Made by a program: the position numbers and the translations under genes
NCBI GenBank assembly: GCA_038373885.1
Contig: JAWZYV010012239.1
Coordinates: forward strand, 1-64,000
Origin: Cheiracanthium punctorium
Lineage: Eukaryota > Arthropoda > Arachnida > Araneae > Cheiracanthiidae
DNA length: 64,000 nucleotides
Direction: 5' to 3'
Part shown: in pieces, positions 1-11,720 of the stretch
Layout: the number at the start of each line of letters is the position of its first letter
How positions within the stretch are numbered: position 1 is the stretch's first letter
The notes under the pieces: model-generated
What the model was told of the DNA's origin: nothing
Seen by the model: the letters and a program-made list of their open reading frames with translations, nothing else
Database searches by the model: none

Positions 1-165
1 GCCCTCCGTCTGAGATGTCGTCTCCCATTGGTACGGTTGCATAGGGCGTTGGGAAATGAATTAAGGCAGGATCATGATAGGCTGGCAGGGATCTCGTCTT
101 ATCTATGTCCACATACCGCTGCGTAGCTGCTGCGGCATATATAAAGCGTTTATCTTCTTGTATAG
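1..165 (-). CDS. sDscam-beta: sDscam cytoplasmic-tail exon, partial
   Basis: This exon encodes the intracellular segment that follows the transmembrane exon. An acceptor (TTTTCAG at 166-172 on the minus strand) opens a frame that continues the phase-1 donor of the exon at 3201 and stays open to the edge of the window, for about 54 codons. The peptide starts AIQEDKRFIYAAA, runs through DIDKTRSLPAYHDPA and ends near PYATVPMGDD. It is hydrophilic, with tyrosines (in FIYAA, RYVD, AYHD and PYAT) that could be phosphorylated; that role is inferred. The exon is cut by the start of the window, so the rest of the tail, the stop codon and the 3' UTR lie outside. I recognise it by its position and open frame, not by a named domain. 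Confidence 0.85.
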
Positions 166-346
166 CTGAAAAGAAATAAAAAATAATATTAACCGAAGGT
201 ATTGTCACATAATACGTTTCCAAAACAGCATGTAGTTGTATTTAATTTTCTAAAGTAATTCAGTTTATTTATAAATGAATATGTGATATATCTAAGATTT
301 TGGTACTGTGTAATGTTTTAGAATGAAGTAGAATGTTTTAGAATGT

Positions 347-1442
347 TTAACCCTTTCAGGGGCGCCGTTTGCACTGTGCAAACGCATTTTTGCGATTTTT
401 TTAAACCATAAAAAAAATTAAAAATTTTCCCCATTGAACATTCTATATTACTTTTACTTCTTTAAACTGGCAATAGATGGCAGCACAAGCAATTTATCTG
501 CTCTTCAACATGGAGAATTATGAATCTTGCTCAATGCTGTATCATATGTAGTTCGATTTTCAATTATTTTAAGGATTAAAACTCTAAAATATTTTAATTT
601 TTCTGGTTAGATTTTATAAATAGTCCTCATTGACTATTAGCACGTCTTTAGTTCTTTTAAAATAAATTTATTCCTTTCTATTTTTGCATTTTTATAGTGC
701 GTTTGCACAGCGCAAACGCCGCCCATCTGCAACATTAGATATTCCCTCCATCATATATTCTGCAAGTAGTCAGAAGCTGTGTTTTGTACTAATACTTTTC
801 AAATTTTACGAATATAAGTATTCAGTATTAAGTATTCTTTCACATTTTAAGTGTATTTAAGTATAGTATGTTTGCTGAAAATTGTTTGATTGTTATTGTT
901 ATCATGCTATAAGCATGCGATATTAAAATTGTATTTCTTAAATTTTCTTAGTTTTTTAATTTTAAAAATTTAATTCAAATTTCGAATTCTTTAAAATTAT
1001 TTGGCGAAAGAAATTTTATTATAATCTTAGAAGATCAGTGGTTTTTTTACATATGCCAGAGCAGGGGCGTAGCAAAGGGGGGGGGGTTAGGGGGGGTCAT
1101 AACCCCACCATGAGAATTTTTTTGCCATACAAAATATATATCCTTCACTCCTTTATCACACTCATGTATGCATATATGTGAGTTGCAGTAGTCGTAACAC
1201 CCCCCATGAAAAATTTCTGGCTACGCCCCTGTAGCCAGAGTAAAGCAAGGCAAGTGAGTGTTCGAACTGAAATACTCTAGACGGGCGCCGTTTGCACAGC
1301 GCAAACGGCGCCCTCTCGGTAACGCGGGCCCTTAATTTTTTTTTAATCACATTTCTTTTGTCTCTAGGACCATTAGACCTCCTTCTGCATGTTTGTTTTT
1401 TAATATATAATAATTTTAATATTGCGCCCCTCAAAGGGTTAA
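347..1442. mobile_element. TTAA-flanked MITE-like element with internal palindromes
   Basis: The left end reads TTAACCCTTTCAGGGGCGCC. The right end, reverse-complemented, reads TTAACCCTTTGAGGGGCGC, so the ends are inverted repeats flanked by TTAA, the target site of piggyBac-type transposases. Three copies of an imperfect palindrome built on CGTTTGCAC-GTGCAAACG lie just inside the left end (361-384), internally (697-720) and near the right part (1284-1312, with arms GGCGCCGTTTGC/GCAAACGGCGCC). There is no transposase. The element is interrupted by the hAT MITE at 1062-1231. It could also be two related shorter elements side by side. Confidence 0.6.
1062..1231 (-). mobile_element. hAT-type MITE, copy 1
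   Basis: This is a 170-bp non-coding element with ends CAGGGGCGTAGC and (reverse complement) CAGGGGCGTAGCC. It belongs to the same family as the copies at 21966 and 29791, in the opposite orientation: shared internal blocks include the run of Gs, the CTCATG and ATATATGT parts and AATTTCTGGCTACGCC. The flanks share GCCAGAG, a slightly damaged target duplication. CAGRGGC-type ends are typical of the hAT superfamily. It is inserted inside the TTAA element. Confidence 0.8.
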
Positions 1443-1539
1443 AGCTCATTTACTTCCGACGTGTTGGCTATCTTGGACAATGAAATATTGATTTAACCAT
1501 TCACATTTCAGAGCTTTAAAACATCGACATTTACATACA

Positions 1540-1840
1540 CGTGAGTGTTGTATTTAACAGCAAGAATTTTATGGTTATCTCTTTTCTTCTTTGAGAAAAG
1601 AGATCCAAGCAGGATGTGTGGCATTCCATGTGTGCATTCCACACATCCAAGCAGGATGTGTGGAAAAAAAGGTTTTTGATTTCTATTCCCCATTTTACGA
1701 ATTTTGGTTACGAATTTTGGAATTTAAATTACGAATTTTGGAAAATGCTCTCTAATCTAGCCCCTAAGCTAAAAAATCACATACACGTGCCGAGTTATGT
1801 ATTTTTAGCTTCAGTAGTTCTGGCTAGGCAAAATATTGAC
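1540..1840 (+). repeat. Diverged dispersed repeat, copy A
   Basis: Blocks such as GTGAGTGTTGTATTTAACAG and, about 260 bp later, CTTCAGTAGTTCTGGCTAGG recur in the same order and strand at 14617-14772. The copies differ by small indels and substitutions, as expected of an old interspersed repeat. No coding capacity or terminal structure was seen, so I cannot assign a class. Confidence 0.55.
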
Positions 1841-3200
1841 GTACGCAAAAAGGATTTACTTTCCGTTACATTTAATATTTGTAGCTATAATATTACGTTC
1901 TACATTTTACCCGTACAGTGTATTATATTTACTTATAACTACAGTGCAAAATGAAAGTAAAATAAGAAATGCAGTTTTTTCTCCCTCTCTGTTATTTGAG
2001 TGTGTGTATGTGTATCTATGTAGAAGTAAGGGAAAAACTTCGAACTCATCTAATAATGCTCATTCAAGAGAAAGCAATATTTTAGTAAATCCTTAATATA
2101 TTTCAAATGCAACTTAGAGTTTATAAAACGTGTGTGCGTGTGTCAAAACTTTCAAACAAATCTTATGGATTTGTAAAACCACTAGCAGTTCCAAGATGCA
2201 TAAAATGGCACTGAATAGGCATCGATGGTTTTCAGATAATGAAGTTAAAAATTACATGTTTTGAACACACTTTCAGTTTACTGTAGTAAATAGAATGATT
2301 GAAACGCTTTTATTTAAGGAGAGATAAAGCAAGTCAATCTAAATTAAAAGAGTGTAGTTAGGTTGGGGTCCTCCTAAGTTTATGTTGGTCACGCTTTCTT
2401 GGCGGCTCACTTATTTCGTATAGGTGTCCTGCAAAGCCCAACCTGCCCGCTTTGCAACGATGAAATCATGGACAGAGACCGCCTGGGACGGTGAAAAGCA
2501 ATTCCAGGCATCTCAAAAACGGAGCACTATTGGGCCGTCCGCCTGCGTATGGGGTGATGATATTTATTTTTGGTTGTTTTTATATTGTCATGTACCTTGC
2601 CATTAGAAAAAAAAATATTTTATGTAAGTTGCATTGTTATGAATAAATAGACCAAAATACTGATTAACTAACAGAGAAGTTCTGAACAACTTCAGTCTGT
2701 AAATGTAAATGTAGAGGTCTGAAAAATTACATAGAAAGACAAAAATAAATTATGTATTACGAAGACAAATACTCATTCATACAATACTATACTATGAGAA
2801 AATAATGGAAAAAAGAAAAACAGATAATAACGTTACAGTTGTGCCATTTATTATTTCTTTTTCCTTGGCATTCAAACAGTTTAATTTTCGTAAAAGAAAC
2901 TTAAAATAATATAAAATAATATTTCAGAATTTTAATTATTTTACTACTTACATCAGTACCGTAACTTCATCAACTTCACTCTATATTCATACCTTATTTT
3001 ATTCATAAGCTCAATATCTTCCGTGGTAATAAGTATCTTAATACTAACAAGTTACAGCAGCACGTTAGTTCTAACCAGACTAATATTATTTTAATTAAAT
3101 TTACAAAATTCAAAAATATCAATTGTTCTATATTTTTAAAATAGGCATAAATGTTTGTATTGCCGCTCACAAATATTTCTATTGTTTTCTTTTTACATAC

Positions 3201-3371
3201 CTCTCTCTAGATTTCGTCTTGATTTCGCTTTCAGAACCCATATGCAGACAGCTACAATGACTACAGTGACGGCTAGAGCCGAGGCAGCAATGGGTATGAT
3301 GAGCGTCATATCAACCATCATCTGTTGTTCTTTCACTCCTGCCAGCAAAACGACATTGTCGTTGCTGCCTG
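3201..3371 (-). CDS. sDscam-beta: sDscam transmembrane exon
   Basis: This exon encodes the juxtamembrane stalk, the single membrane-spanning helix and the stop-transfer segment. After the phase-1 acceptor (TTTTGTAG) the peptide begins AGSNDNVVLLAGVKEQQ. A hydrophobic run of about 24 residues follows (from MTLIIPIAASALAV to VIVAVCIWVL), and then the basic KAKSRRNLER, which fixes the cytoplasmic side. The donor AGAG/GTATGT is phase 1, so the exon is 57 codons long and joins cleanly to FN3 upstream and to the tail exon downstream. It is the only strong transmembrane segment in the gene apart from the cassette signal peptides. An alternative acceptor 3-4 bases further in is possible. Confidence 0.92.
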
Positions 3372-3642
3372 CTACAAAATATAAATAACTGTTATCGTGA
3401 ATTTTTCAAAATTAAACATTAAAGTAAATTCTCGAACACAATAATGTAAAATTAAATCTCTATGCTTTTCTTGATTGAATCAAAATTTGCATGATATGGA
3501 GTAGAGGTTTTTAGCTTACTAGTGCTTGAGGGCCTCAGTTGAATACAGTGGTATCTTCGCTTATGCAAGGGTTGCTTTTTAAAATTCCTCGCGTAAGTGG
3601 AAATTTCGCATATAACGGCTTTTCGAAAAGCTTACATAAATA

Positions 3643-4383
3643 CAGGGTGATGAATTTAAAAGAGTACCTGTTGGTTTCTCTTATTACCCTCAAATCTGAC
3701 GGATTTGGCAAATATTCTAACTGAATTATAATTGCATGTACATTGTTTAAGTTCGAGAAGCAATTTCCAGCACCGTGGGACTGTTACAACTTTATGTGCG
3801 AAGTTATACAGGAATGGAGACGCACAATGTTATTTAATCCTGCGTTAATTTTATTTTTGTAAAACATAATTTAATTCTATCTTTTTACAATATTATTCCT
3901 TACTGGGAATGTTGAAAATGTTCTTCACCATTTTTAGTGCAAAACATTAACATGTCGAACTAAGTTTTTTGGACACACTTCGTAACATTGTTGGTGTTAT
4001 GGACGAGATTTTGTCAATTATGAGTTGTTTCAATTCATCGATGTTTGCAGGACTTCTCTGGTAACCCCTCTACCTTTTAGATAACCCCACAAAAAATCTA
4101 ACGAGGGTGAATAATAATTAATAGTGGAATGATATTGTAAAAAATTGAATTAAATTATGTTTTTGAAAAATAAAATTATCCCAGGATTAAGTAATACCGT
4201 GCTTCTTCATTTCTGTTTTACCTCACAAATAAAATTGTAACTGTGCTACGGTGTTGGAAATTGTTTCCCACACTTAAACAAGGTTCAAACAATCATACTT
4301 CAGTGTTAGAATAATTGCCACGTTCGTCAGATAAAAAGGTAATAAGAAAAACTAACGGGTACTCTTCAAAATTTATCACCCTG
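3643..4383. mobile_element. Foldback element with long inverted arms and mariner remnant
   Basis: The first ~260 bp, starting CAGGGTGATGAATTTAAAAG, are repeated in inverted form at about 4120-4383. There the reverse complement starts CAGGGTGATAAATTTTGAAG and then matches through blocks such as TTTAAGTT, CAATTTCCA and ACATAATTTAATTC. Between the arms, the minus strand at about 3945-4100 reads LDFLWGYLKG and then a degraded tail, which resembles the C-terminal end of mariner/Tc-type transposases. The flanks are TA on the left and CA on the right, compatible with a worn TA duplication. It is non-autonomous and has in-frame stops. Confidence 0.7.
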
Positions 4384-5565
4384 CACTTTAGATACTTATA
4401 AATACCCCTATAACAGTTGTAAAGTATCACCCAACTATATATTACCATTTTCCACATAAATTAATGAATAAATCAATGATTGCGCTTCTTACTGTCGGCG
4501 AAAAATCTCGCTTTGTGTGCAAGGATTGGTTTCCATTCGCTTAAGATAGATCACGTTGTACGCAGTACACATGCATGTTGGTGGTTTGCAACGTAATCAG
4601 GATCTTATTTAAGTCCTTTTAGGTGTTCGGAAGATTTGAGACATTGAACAAATTGCTTATCATCCATGAAAGTAAGTTTAAAAAAAATTAAAAACAAGTA
4701 CCCACTTCTTACGATTCAAAGAATAAGTGGTACAGTAAAGGCTCATACAACGGTCTTCACTCACTTTTACGAATATTTCATATTAACATGTATCATCGAA
4801 TTTCATATTATCATATCATATTATCATTTCATATTATCATTTCATATTATCATCGAATAAAATATTTTTATTGAAAGAACATTCTTCCTTACAAATTTAG
4901 TTATAATGAAATTTAATGAAATTTTTAGAATAACGAATTTCATTTACAGTCCGTTCAAATTCGTTATACCAAAATTTTACTTATTTAAACGTTACTCCCT
5001 ACGAAGAGACGAGCTCCAAGTATTCCTACGAGAAGTATCCCTACGAGCTTTGTATCCCTACGAGAACCAAGCTCCAGTTGCAGTCAAACCCAAGCCTATA
5101 ACCACAGCGAGTGATGTGCTAACCACCATACAATATTAGATAGCAAAATGACTTCAAATTTAAATGAAACTATTGAAACTGGAAAAGGGGAGGGATGAAC
5201 GTAAAAGCACATAAAATATTCAGTGAGAATTGATACCTGTCTGCTGCAACTCTTAAAGAAAATATATCCACAACAATAAGGAATAAAGAAAAATCGAAGA
5301 GGTAGATCCTAACATTTGGTTAATCAAGTAAGTATACGGTGTTTACGGACTTGTAAAGCGAGGCGGAGAGTAAAATAGAACACCTATAGACCCACAAAGT
5401 TTCATGAAAACTGATGAAAATCAAATCTATTCGCGAATTTAAAACTGATATGGATATCCAGACTGTCTCCCTTAAATAAGAGCATCTAATTGGATGCTGC
5501 AAATTCTTTTTGCAGAAAACCTAGCGGGACACAGAAGGGGCCAGCGAGTGTCGCCAGTTCGGTGA

Positions 5566-5667
5566 TGCCCTGAAACAGAGCATTCCAATAATGCCCTGAT
5601 ACAGAGCATTCCAATAATGCCCTGATACAGAGCATTCCAATAATGCCCTGATACAGAGCATTCCAAT
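5566..5667 (+). repeat. 26-bp minisatellite, about four copies
   Basis: The unit TGCCCTGATACAGAGCATTCCAATAA (shown here as TGCCCTGATACAG followed by AGCATTCCAATAA) is repeated head to tail. The copies start at 5566, 5592, 5618 and 5644. The first has one change (GAAACAG for GATACAG) and the last ends early, so the copies are almost identical and the array is probably young. A short AT-poor stretch precedes it. Confidence 0.9.
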
Positions 5668-6047
5668 TTATTTTACTACGCGGGATCTTTTACTTCTGAA
5701 TAACTATGAAAATAACCAAAAATGAAAAAATAAATCAAGAAATCGAAAGAAAAAACAGGCAATATCCTCACGTTTTTGGAATTCCTCAATAGAATGAAGC
5801 CGCAAATTTTTAAGATCAGTATTGCGAGGGACGACTGTATTCTTTCAAGTAGGGATGGTAAGGCTCATCCGCCGTTATCGCGAATGGTTAAATATTCGCG
5901 GCGTTAAAGACGACAAGTAACATGTTTATACTTATCTTTCGCGAACGAATTTATATTTTTCTTCACTAGTCTATTTCTTGATCCATCTGAGATTCAAAGA
6001 AAAACACCTCTCAAAATTATTTTTTTGCTGGATCAGAAAAAGTAATA

Positions 6048-6390
6048 CAGTAGAACCCTTCACATCCGCCTCCGGTTGGCTCATCACTCAGGTTGATTCG
6101 ACCATGCTCGCGCCGGACTTTGACCCGACTCGTCAGTGACTCACCACCCACATTACATACTTATGTACAGTAAATATATAGAGTTTTGTTCTTTTTTAAT
6201 AGAAATAATAGCTTTTCTGCTGTTTATTGTAATGTTTTTACGGTAGAAAATATACATACAGTGTTTTTAAGTTCAGGGATTATTTATTTCACGGTAAATC
6301 CGTATTTTTCTGTATCTTCTAATAATCGCCTTTTTTGCTTTCCAACCATACCCCTAATCCCGTAGGTGACGGATTAGAGGGGTTCTAGTG
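6048..6390. mobile_element. Tigger/pogo-type MITE
   Basis: The left end reads CAGTAGAACCCTTCACATCC and the right end, reverse-complemented, reads CACTAGAACCCCTCTAATCC. Both ends are flanked by TA (6046-6047 and 6391-6392). CAGTAGAACC with a TA target duplication is the signature of Tigger/pogo elements (Tc1/mariner superfamily). The 343-bp body has no transposase, so it is a non-autonomous copy. Confidence 0.8.
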
Positions 6391-7610
6391 TAATAATAAT
6401 AGTCATGAACAACTAATTAAAAAGCGTAGACTTTTTTTTAAAGTTCTGGTATGTTTTTAAAAGCTCTACTACCTTATTTCACATACTAGAAATCGCAAAG
6501 GTACCTTTAAAATTCAGTTATAAATATTTTGAAGCTTTGTATTTAGAAACCGACATATTTTTCCAGTTGTATTAAGTGGAGACCGCCATGTTGTTAGTTG
6601 TGGGTGGCGCCCTGTCTTTCTCCCTTCTTTTTGAATTTTTGGAGTTTTTCTCCTTTTTGTTACTTCTCTTTCTCTATTTTCGCTCTTCCTTCGTGCTGTG
6701 CCTTTCATTCTGCTTTTTAATTTTGTGGTTTTGTAAAATTTTATGTGTATGGGATCGAGTCGTCGAAAAATATGACTAAAACGTTGACAAACAGCCATAG
6801 ACCTCCGAAATATCATCCTCAAAATTGAAATTCAAATTCGACATATTTTAGTGCTTAAACTATTCCTCAAGTTATTCTTACTTGGAAATTTTCTTTTTTG
6901 TGATTTGTTACTATATTTTTTCTCTAAAGAAATTGCGGTCCAGCTGTGAAAGTTCACATGTCTCACGAACTAAAATAAAAATAGTTCAAATTTTAATATA
7001 AGTATAATGCTCAAATTATTATAACAACTTATCGTGTTTGAATGCTTACATTAAAAAAATAGTTCAGCATTTATTTATCACACCAGTTATTTATATGCAT
7101 GCTTTTTTCTTTTCTATGATGCTAGCTTGAATCCTCTAACACAGATACAGTAACTTCACAGAGCATACATTAACTTCACAGATGAAGACATCCACTTATC
7201 TGCAACTCATCGTTTCTTTATTTTTTATTAAGGAGTCATGGAGTAGAATCTTAATGAACTTCTAAGAGCAGAGTGAAAAAAGATATGTATCTTTCAAAAT
7301 AAATAACATTTAATAAAACATTGAGAATTTGAACTTCACTCTATAGGACATTAATTCGCAAAAACATCTGGCATCATGATTAAACGAGTATCATTTAAAA
7401 CACAATGCTCGCATTATAGATGTAAAGTTCAAAAAATTTATCGGTTTATCGAACATCCTTTTCACATCTTTGTCACCATCTTGTCCATTCATTTAGTATC
7501 TATAAATACGCTTTGTATATTTTTCTTTGTACGCGCTTTGTATATCTTCGTTTTTCCATAACAAAAGAACATTTTGAAAACTAATAAGATGCTCTTTTTT
7601 ATCAACTTAC

Positions 7611-7793
7611 CATATGTTTTCGCAGTGACTACCTCGCTGGGATCCCCTTCGCCGTAGTCACTGTTCGCAGTCACATACATCTGGTAAAAGGCTCCGCTTT
7701 GAAGGCCCGTAAGGGTGTACGAGTTCTCATTAGCTGACGTCACAGCCACGCGTTGCCAGCTCTCCCCTTTTTTCCGGTAATGGATAGCATGTC
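7611..7793 (-). CDS. sDscam-beta: sDscam third FNIII domain, second half
   Basis: This exon encodes the C-terminal strands of the membrane-proximal fibronectin type III domain. The 61-codon phase 1-1 exon (acceptor CTTGCAG, donor TATG/GTAAGT) includes HYRKKGESWQRVAV, the conserved YTLTGLQSGAFYQMYVTA stretch with the FNIII tyrosine corner (L-x-x-G-x-x-Y), and ends EVVTAKTYG. It joins the exon at 8568 to complete one domain and joins the transmembrane exon downstream. FNIII domains in this family sit between the Ig stack and the membrane and act as spacer and cis-contact modules. The exon is more GC-rich than the surrounding introns, as expected of coding sequence. Confidence 0.95.
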
Positions 7794-8567
7794 CTGCAAG
7801 ATTTTATACACTGTTAAAGGCATAAGTAGCAATTATTCAATGTCATTCGTGTCATTATCCTACTCAAACTTTTTAATGCCAATAAGCAATTGTTTGTTTA
7901 ATTATTTCTAACTACTTGTAAAAAACCTAATTTCGGTGCTTTTACTTCAAAATATAAGTCCATTTTCAAAACTGTGTGTCTACAGTATTTCTGATTTATT
8001 GTTTTCATCCATAACATAGATGAAAGCATTTTTACTTTAGAAATAAGTTTTTTCACTTTAAATTTATTAAGCAATTTGTGTAAATTTTATTATAATAAAT
8101 TTTAGATATGTAACACACAAAACCAGAAAGTCAAAAAAGTTCTTAAACAATCGCAACAAATACTTTATACTTCATTACTTTACTTACAGCAACCGTTATA
8201 TAAAAATACTCAAATTATTTGTATTCAGCAACAAACTAGCCAGAATAATTCAACTGATTTAGTTCACTGAATTAAATATTTATTTACAAGCTATACAATA
8301 TAATTTGTTACAGAAAATTTACCTGTAATATACTTTTAGATAACCCTAATCCAAGAATAAAAAATGCTAAGTTAATATCATGAATAAATTATTAATTTCT
8401 TTTAGATTTCATTTTCTAAACAATATACATGTGATATTTAAACATTTTTAAACTGTATAAATGGATATTTTTGCAGCACAGGCATGATACATATACGAAC
8501 GAAACATTTATATTTTGAAATCGTAGCAAATAAAAAAAGCAAAACAAAAAGATTTTTTATTGATTAC
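7794..8567. other. Intron within FN3
   Basis: This is 774 bp of AT-rich sequence with nothing recognisable except the splice sites at its ends. Confidence 0.7.
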
Positions 8568-8663
8568 CTGAAATTGCGGATTTCTGGTCAACAGATCGCC
8601 ACTGGATTTTGATGGAGTTCTCTGTTGTTGAAACTACGAAAACAACAGGCGCTAAAGGAAGAT
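8568..8663 (-). CDS. sDscam-beta: sDscam third FNIII domain, first half
   Basis: This exon encodes strands A to C of the third FNIII domain. With the acceptor GCTCATTTAG the peptide reads DLPLAPVVFVVSTTENSIKI followed by QWRSVD, carrying the P-x-x-P start and the conserved core Trp of FNIII folds. The donor TCAG/GTAATC is phase 1. A second AG, 11 bases further in, would not preserve this frame start as well because it would remove the DLPLAP linker, but it is a possible alternative 3' splice site with a good pyrimidine tract. The exon pairs with 7611-7793. Confidence 0.9.
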
Positions 8664-9807
8664 CTAAATGAGCAATAATGGGTTATTATCAATAGCCATT
8701 TCAAAAATTTTCTATTTAAGTAGCTATAGAAAATATATTAGTAACTATTGCTTCTTTGTCGGTTATTTGTGACAATAGCAAAATAAGCAAGCTTTATGCA
8801 ATTTTAAATCACTCATATTACGAAAATACAGTAAACTCCAGACTATCCCCCCTAGTTTCGAAAAAGGATGAATCCTACAAGCGGTATTTTTCCCGTGGCA
8901 ACACACGTAGCCAACAAAATTGGAATTTCTGTCTTGGAATATGCATTTTCATGAATGCAAGAACTGTAAGTTTTGAATCTTCTATATTAGGCACAACTTT
9001 TCACAGTTGTACAATGTATGTAAACTATGTAAACTATTAAATTTAATTTTATTAATGTTAAGCCTATGTAAACTATTGAAAAGGCAAATTTGAGTTGTTA
9101 ATGCTTAAAGAGTAAAATAAAATTTAATCTTTTTTTTTTTTTAAATTAGGCTTACCTTTTACGTTGCATTGCTTATTTTGAAACTGTATATACAGCATAT
9201 ATAAAAATATCTTCTATCAAAATACGTCTGTACTGTGCACGTCTGTATGTCTATTTGTTCGTCTCTTAAAAATAGTATAAATTTTCGAGTACCCGATTTA
9301 GCTGAGCATGTGCTAGTTTATCTTTAAAATTGTAACTTTTTATAAATATCATAAGGTAGGGTGGGGGAGAAGCGTAAATATTTATACAACTCCTATCCAT
9401 CCGGCTTTTTGTTAATTGAAATGCTCTTTAGGCCAGTTATGTGGAATAGTCGAAGTTTGCTAAAGGTCCAGGTATCATTTATCATTAAAATAAAACCACA
9501 CACATATATTATCTATTGAGATAATTATATAAAAACATCAATACTTTGTACTTTTAAGAGTTGTTTGTTTTGTTTTTAAAAAATTAATTTTTAGGATGAT
9601 TCAAAATTTGCTTAAAGATTTCAACTCTGTAATCTATTTAAACAAGGAATAATTCTTTCGCATGTCATATTGTCGACAGTTTGAATAACAATATTTAAGC
9701 AGTTTTAAATTATATTCTATTATATAATTATGCTGATCACTGACTCTGGAAGAATTCCGGTTCAACCACTCCAAGATAAAGCCTTTACCGCCATTACTCC
9801 ATAAAGA

Positions 9808-10045
9808 TTAACCCCTTAAAGGTCGTATAATTTTCAATAAAACTGTCATAAAAGTAGTCATTTTTTATTCATAAAATATTGTATAAAAATAAGTGCATGT
9901 ACAATATATGTATTCATTTTAAGGTTTTGGAAATTTTGATATAAAAACATTTCCGTGTTTAAGAATTGAAACGCTTCCATTTTTGGCGCATAACTTTGGA
10001 ACTCGACAGACCGGAAATATTAAGGAGAGAGGTGGAAGGGGTTAA
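9808..10045. mobile_element. Possible TTAA-flanked MITE
   Basis: The sequence starts TTAACCCCTT and ends AAGGGGTTAA, giving short inverted ends flanked by TTAA, about 238 bp apart. It resembles the piggyBac-like ends at 347 and 49352 but is shorter, and I see no subterminal palindrome, so the call rests only on the ends. Confidence 0.4.
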
Positions 10046-10069
10046 AAAAGTTAAACATAAAAAATGAAA

Positions 10070-10225
10070 TAAAATCTAAACTGTTTGTACGACTCGCCTG
10101 AAATTTTTCATAATTATGTTAAATAAAAATAAGTAAAATAATCTGCGCTAATTTAAAATTCTGAAAAATCCACCCGTTCCCTAATTTTCAAGCGATTTTT
10201 TTACAATTTTCATCTCTATTTTATT
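10070..10225 (+). repeat. Dispersed repeat fragment
   Basis: The block AAATCCACCCGTTCCCTAAT, preceded by a GACTCGCCTGAAATTTT stretch, closely matches the repeat starting near 60966 on the same strand. This copy is older and truncated. The class is unknown. Confidence 0.6.
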
Positions 10226-11720
10226 TCCAAGCGTAAAAAAAGTTTATTATTTGCGTAACAAAATTAGCTGTTGCAAGTGATAATTACGGCATACTGAAGT
10301 CACGATTGTCGGGCTTGAAAGATGCAATTGCTGTACAAATTCATTTAAACTAGTTTTTCTTCTTTACCCAGTTTAACATTTTTTTCACCAGTAAAACGAT
10401 TTACTCTGCATGACATATTTATATTCAAGGGGATGAACGCAGAGAAGCGAAATCTTTCTAATGTGAAAAGTCACCACACATTTTTAGAAAGAAATGCAAT
10501 TCCGATTTCGGTACACAATAAAAATGGAATATGAAGTTACTCGTTTTAAATAGACAACGATTAAATATATCGAATCTAGACATATTTTTGTTGGATGCTT
10601 CTTCTAGCACCCGCTGTAATTGCGTCCACAAAGGTGTTTAACTTCTAGCTGCATAATAAAAAGGCATTTAATTATTGTTTTAATAAGTTGTGAGTTATAT
10701 TTTCACTTAACTTTCACACATCTTCTTTTATTAGATATTTAATTTTGTGTATTTTTTAATACTTTAGTTTGGTTTTTAATGAATTAAATGCTTCAGAAAA
10801 TTAATTTTAATGAATTAAAAATGATTTCAGCAGTTAAAATTTCAAATCATTAATTTTTTTAATCAATCTTGTTGGCAACTAATCGAAGTGGTGGGTAATC
10901 AAGTTATGTAAGTTCATTAGCACATTCGCTGCTGAACAAGTGACACGGCGTGATAGTCACGAGTTTAAGCTAAATTTCCTAATTTCCTATTTGTTAATAA
11001 CTAATTAATTTTAAAAACACGTACTTTGAAAGAAATCTATGACTTTTTATTATTTCTGACTTAATCATTTATTATTATAAGCTATATTTTATATGCTACA
11101 TTGACATAAAATAATTCGGTTTGTACTCGAATACTTTTCGGCCCGGCAGTGAACGTTTAAAAGTGATAATTTTGTTCAAAAGTGAGTTTCGTTGAGTGTA
11201 TCTGGTACAAACAAACAATAAAAAGGGCATTTTCTTTTCTAATGCTAATATTCTATAAATTTATTCCTAGATTTATTTCTGCGGGTATTATAAAAAGTAA
11301 TACAAAGACTATTTCATTTAAAAAAAGAATAAAAAAGGTAAACACTCATCCTTATTTTTAAGTATTCAGAGTATGATTGTGTTACTTAATTACTAAAATA
11401 CCGAATCATAGATTAATAATCCGTATTTTTTTTTAATTTTAAATTTTAGGGCTGTTGGTAAACCTTCATTCTTAATTTTAATTTGTAAATATTTAATAAA
11501 TACATATTTTTAGAAAAATTATAAAATTGTATCATTATATTCTTATTCCTTCCATGAGATGTAAATCATAGAGCTATTCTATTTGTAAATTTAATTCAAA
11601 GATAAGAATTTATTCAATCATGCGTAGTTTTAACGCTCGTCAAATAATCTCGTATTCACACTAATTTCTTTAAAAATTCTGTTCACTGTGTTCTGTCAAT
11701 TCAATAAAGTTATGATTTAC

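Larger units (their letters stand above)
166..3200. other. Intron between transmembrane and tail exons
   Basis: This 3.0-kb intron holds a TTAA-flanked element (347-1442) with a hAT MITE inside it and a diverged dispersed repeat (1540-1840). At 1606-1667 a 19-bp unit (ATCCAAGCAGGATGTGTGG) occurs twice around a short inverted copy. From about 1850 to 3200 I see only AT-rich sequence and no supported gene; the open frames there have no coding character. Confidence 0.6.
3372..7610. other. Intron between FN3 and transmembrane exons
   Basis: This 4.2-kb intron contains a foldback element (3643-4383), about three copies of a 15-bp AT-rich unit (TTTCATATTATCATT-like, 4799-4856), a 26-bp tandem repeat (5566-5667) and a Tigger-type MITE (6048-6390). 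The sequence at 6400-7610 shows nothing I can name. Confidence 0.55.
8664..11720. other. Intron between FN2 and FN3
   Basis: This 3.1-kb intron contains a possible TTAA MITE (9808-10045) and a repeat fragment (10070-10225) related to one at 60966. Elsewhere it is AT-rich with long A/T runs. No gene is supported. Confidence 0.55.

Noticed and set aside
3549..4550. Larger transposon with CAGTGGTATC ends enclosing the foldback element
   Set aside because: The supposed right end near 4545 matches the left end only weakly and no TA duplication is convincing.
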